From: Clostridia bacterium
GTDB taxonomy: Bacteria > Bacillota > Clostridia > Christensenellales > UBA1242
Assembly: GCA_028694075.1 (NCBI GenBank)
Contig: JAQUUD010000063.1
Coordinates: 1 to 5,964, forward strand
Length of the DNA stretch: 5,964 nucleotides
Direction: 5' to 3'
Part shown: positions 5,068 to 5,964 of the stretch, in pieces
How positions within the stretch are numbered: position 1 is the first letter of the stretch
Layout: each line of letters begins with the position of its first letter
The notes under the pieces: model-generated
The model's database searches: none
The model's input: the letters and a program-made list of their open reading frames with translations, nothing else
Told to the model about the DNA's origin: nothing
Translations under genes and position numbers: made by a program

Positions 5068-5964
5068 CTAATTTGAATTTCTTAAATTAACTTTATTTGC
5101 AACAGTTTTCCTTATATCTTCACTTATTGCTGCATAATGTTTTTTTGTGGTGTTAACATCTTTATGACCTAAAACATCAGCAACGATATAAATATCTTTT
5201 GTTGCCCTATATAAATTTGTACCGTAAGTACTCCTTAATTTATGCGGACTAATATTTTTAAGGGGTGAAATTGGTTTCGAATATTTTTTTACCAAATTTT
5301 CAACTGCTCTCACGGAAATTCTCCGATTTTGAAGAGAAATAAAAAGCGCGGTTAAGTTCTCCAAAGATTTCTTTTTTGCTCTCATTTCAATCCAGTCCGA
5401 CAGGGCAGTTTTAACTTCATCAGAAAAATATAAAATTGATTGGTTTCCGCCTTTGCGAGTTATTTTAAAAGAATTAGTTTCAAAATCTATATCTTCCAAA
5501 TTTATGCCCACAAGTTCACTCACACGAATGCCGGTTGCCAAAAATAAGCTTATAATTGCAACGTCACGCTCACGCGTGTTTTTATTATAAATTTGCTGAC
5601 GCTTTGACAAATCATTTGCAGTTTCAACCTGATTAATCATTTTTACAACTTCGTCGTTTTCCAGCCTTACAATGTTCTTTAAATGAATTTTTGGAGTTGC
5701 AATCTTACTTGCAACATCAAATTTAATACGGTCATTATTATATAAGAATTTAAATAAACTTCGAATACTGGCAAGTTTTCTTGCCTTTCCATTTTCATTG
5801 TTTTTGAAATTCTTACCGTTATAAGTGTAGTAAGACAAATAACTTAAAAACGAAATGATATCCGATGCAGTTATTTTTTCCAAATGGGAATAAGTGATTT
5901 CTTTGAAAGGTATGCCGAACTTATATTTTGAAATAAAATCAAAAAAAATTTTTAAATCAAGGGT
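5068..5964 (-). CDS. Tyrosine-type site-specific recombinase, XerC/XerD-like (5' end outside window)
   Basis: The frame stays open from the TAG stop to the right window edge, giving 298 visible residues starting TLDLKIFFDFISKYKF, so the true start lies outside; a TTG at 5883 is an internal codon. Proteins of this family cut and rejoin DNA at paired sites through a 3'-phosphotyrosine bond. The first 100 or so visible residues form the SAM-like DNA-binding core domain (KITASDIISFLSYL, ARKLASIRSLFKFLY). The catalytic domain has all expected residues, numbered over the visible part: R147 in ATGIRVSEL, K171 in ITRKGG, H241 and R244 in SPHKLRSTYGT, H267 in VLGHKDVNTT, and the nucleophile Y277 in KKHYAAI. 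It is therefore likely active. It could be a chromosomal Xer protein acting at dif or an accessory integrase; without the N-terminus and a target site I assign no symbol. Copy 2 of the folded element lies just downstream. Confidence 0.93.
   Translation of the reverse strand, partial: TLDLKIFFDFISKYKFGIPFKEITYSHLEKITASDIISFLSYLSYYTYNGKNFKNNENGKARKLASIRSLFKFLYNNDRIKFDVASKIATPKIHLKNIVRLENDEVVKMINQVETANDLSKRQQIYNKNTRERDVAIISLFLATGIRVSELVGINLEDIDFETNSFKITRKGGNQSILYFSDEVKTALSDWIEMRAKKKSLENLTALFISLQNRRISVRAVENLVKKYSKPISPLKNISPHKLRSTYGTNLYRATKDIYIVADVLGHKDVNTTKKHYAAISEDIRKTVANKVNLRNSN

Noticed and set aside
5881..5883. TTG at 5883 as the recombinase start
   Set aside because: The frame remains open and family-like (DLKIFFDFI) to the window edge, so the start is outside the window.

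Overview
The window is AT-rich, roughly 30% G+C by eye, uses TGA as a stop, and looks like the chromosome of a low-GC member of the Bacillota, most likely of clostridial type. The evidence is the order mutS-mutL-miaA with lexA close by, a MutL that carries the metal-binding endonuclease motifs, and AAGGA-type ribosome binding sites. No species can be named from the sequence.

Layout. The left part reads rightwards. It holds the 3' end of mutS (1-500), a 222-bp gap without a visible gene, mutL (723-2768) and, 50 bp later, miaA (2819-3733). These are two mismatch-repair proteins followed by a tRNA-modification enzyme. The right part reads leftwards. It holds the SOS repressor gene lexA (4077-4694) and, upstream of it, a tyrosine recombinase gene (5068 to the window end, 5' end missing). 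miaA and lexA converge on a 343-bp gap. lexA and the recombinase gene are separated by 373 bp, which contain the lexA promoter with two dyad sequences that are candidate LexA operators.

The most unusual content is non-coding. Each of the two large gaps contains an element of about 115-120 bp that folds almost completely into a closing stem with three hairpin arms, a cloverleaf or four-way junction. Copy 1 is at 3887-4006 and copy 2 at 4844-4957. Copy 2 is a diverged reverse-complement version of copy 1. It has the same arm order, related arm sequences, T-rich loops in the same orientation, the same AT-rich outermost stem with one bulged T, and several substitutions compensated on the opposite side of a stem. 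They therefore look like two members of one structured, dispersed repeat family. They lie in inverted orientation around lexA, and each has the orientation of the gene upstream of it (miaA for copy 1, the recombinase for copy 2). I do not recognise the family. Transcription termination is the simplest role. A mobile element with a folded end, or a folded-DNA recombinase substrate, are more speculative alternatives.

Functionally, the protein genes concern genome maintenance: mismatch recognition (MutS), nicking and signalling (MutL), the SOS switch (LexA) and site-specific recombination (Xer-like). Smaller oddities are a Gly at the usual P1 Ala of the LexA self-cleavage site, an E-to-D change in the MutL endonuclease motif, weak sliding-clamp motifs in both Mut proteins, and no hfq after miaA.
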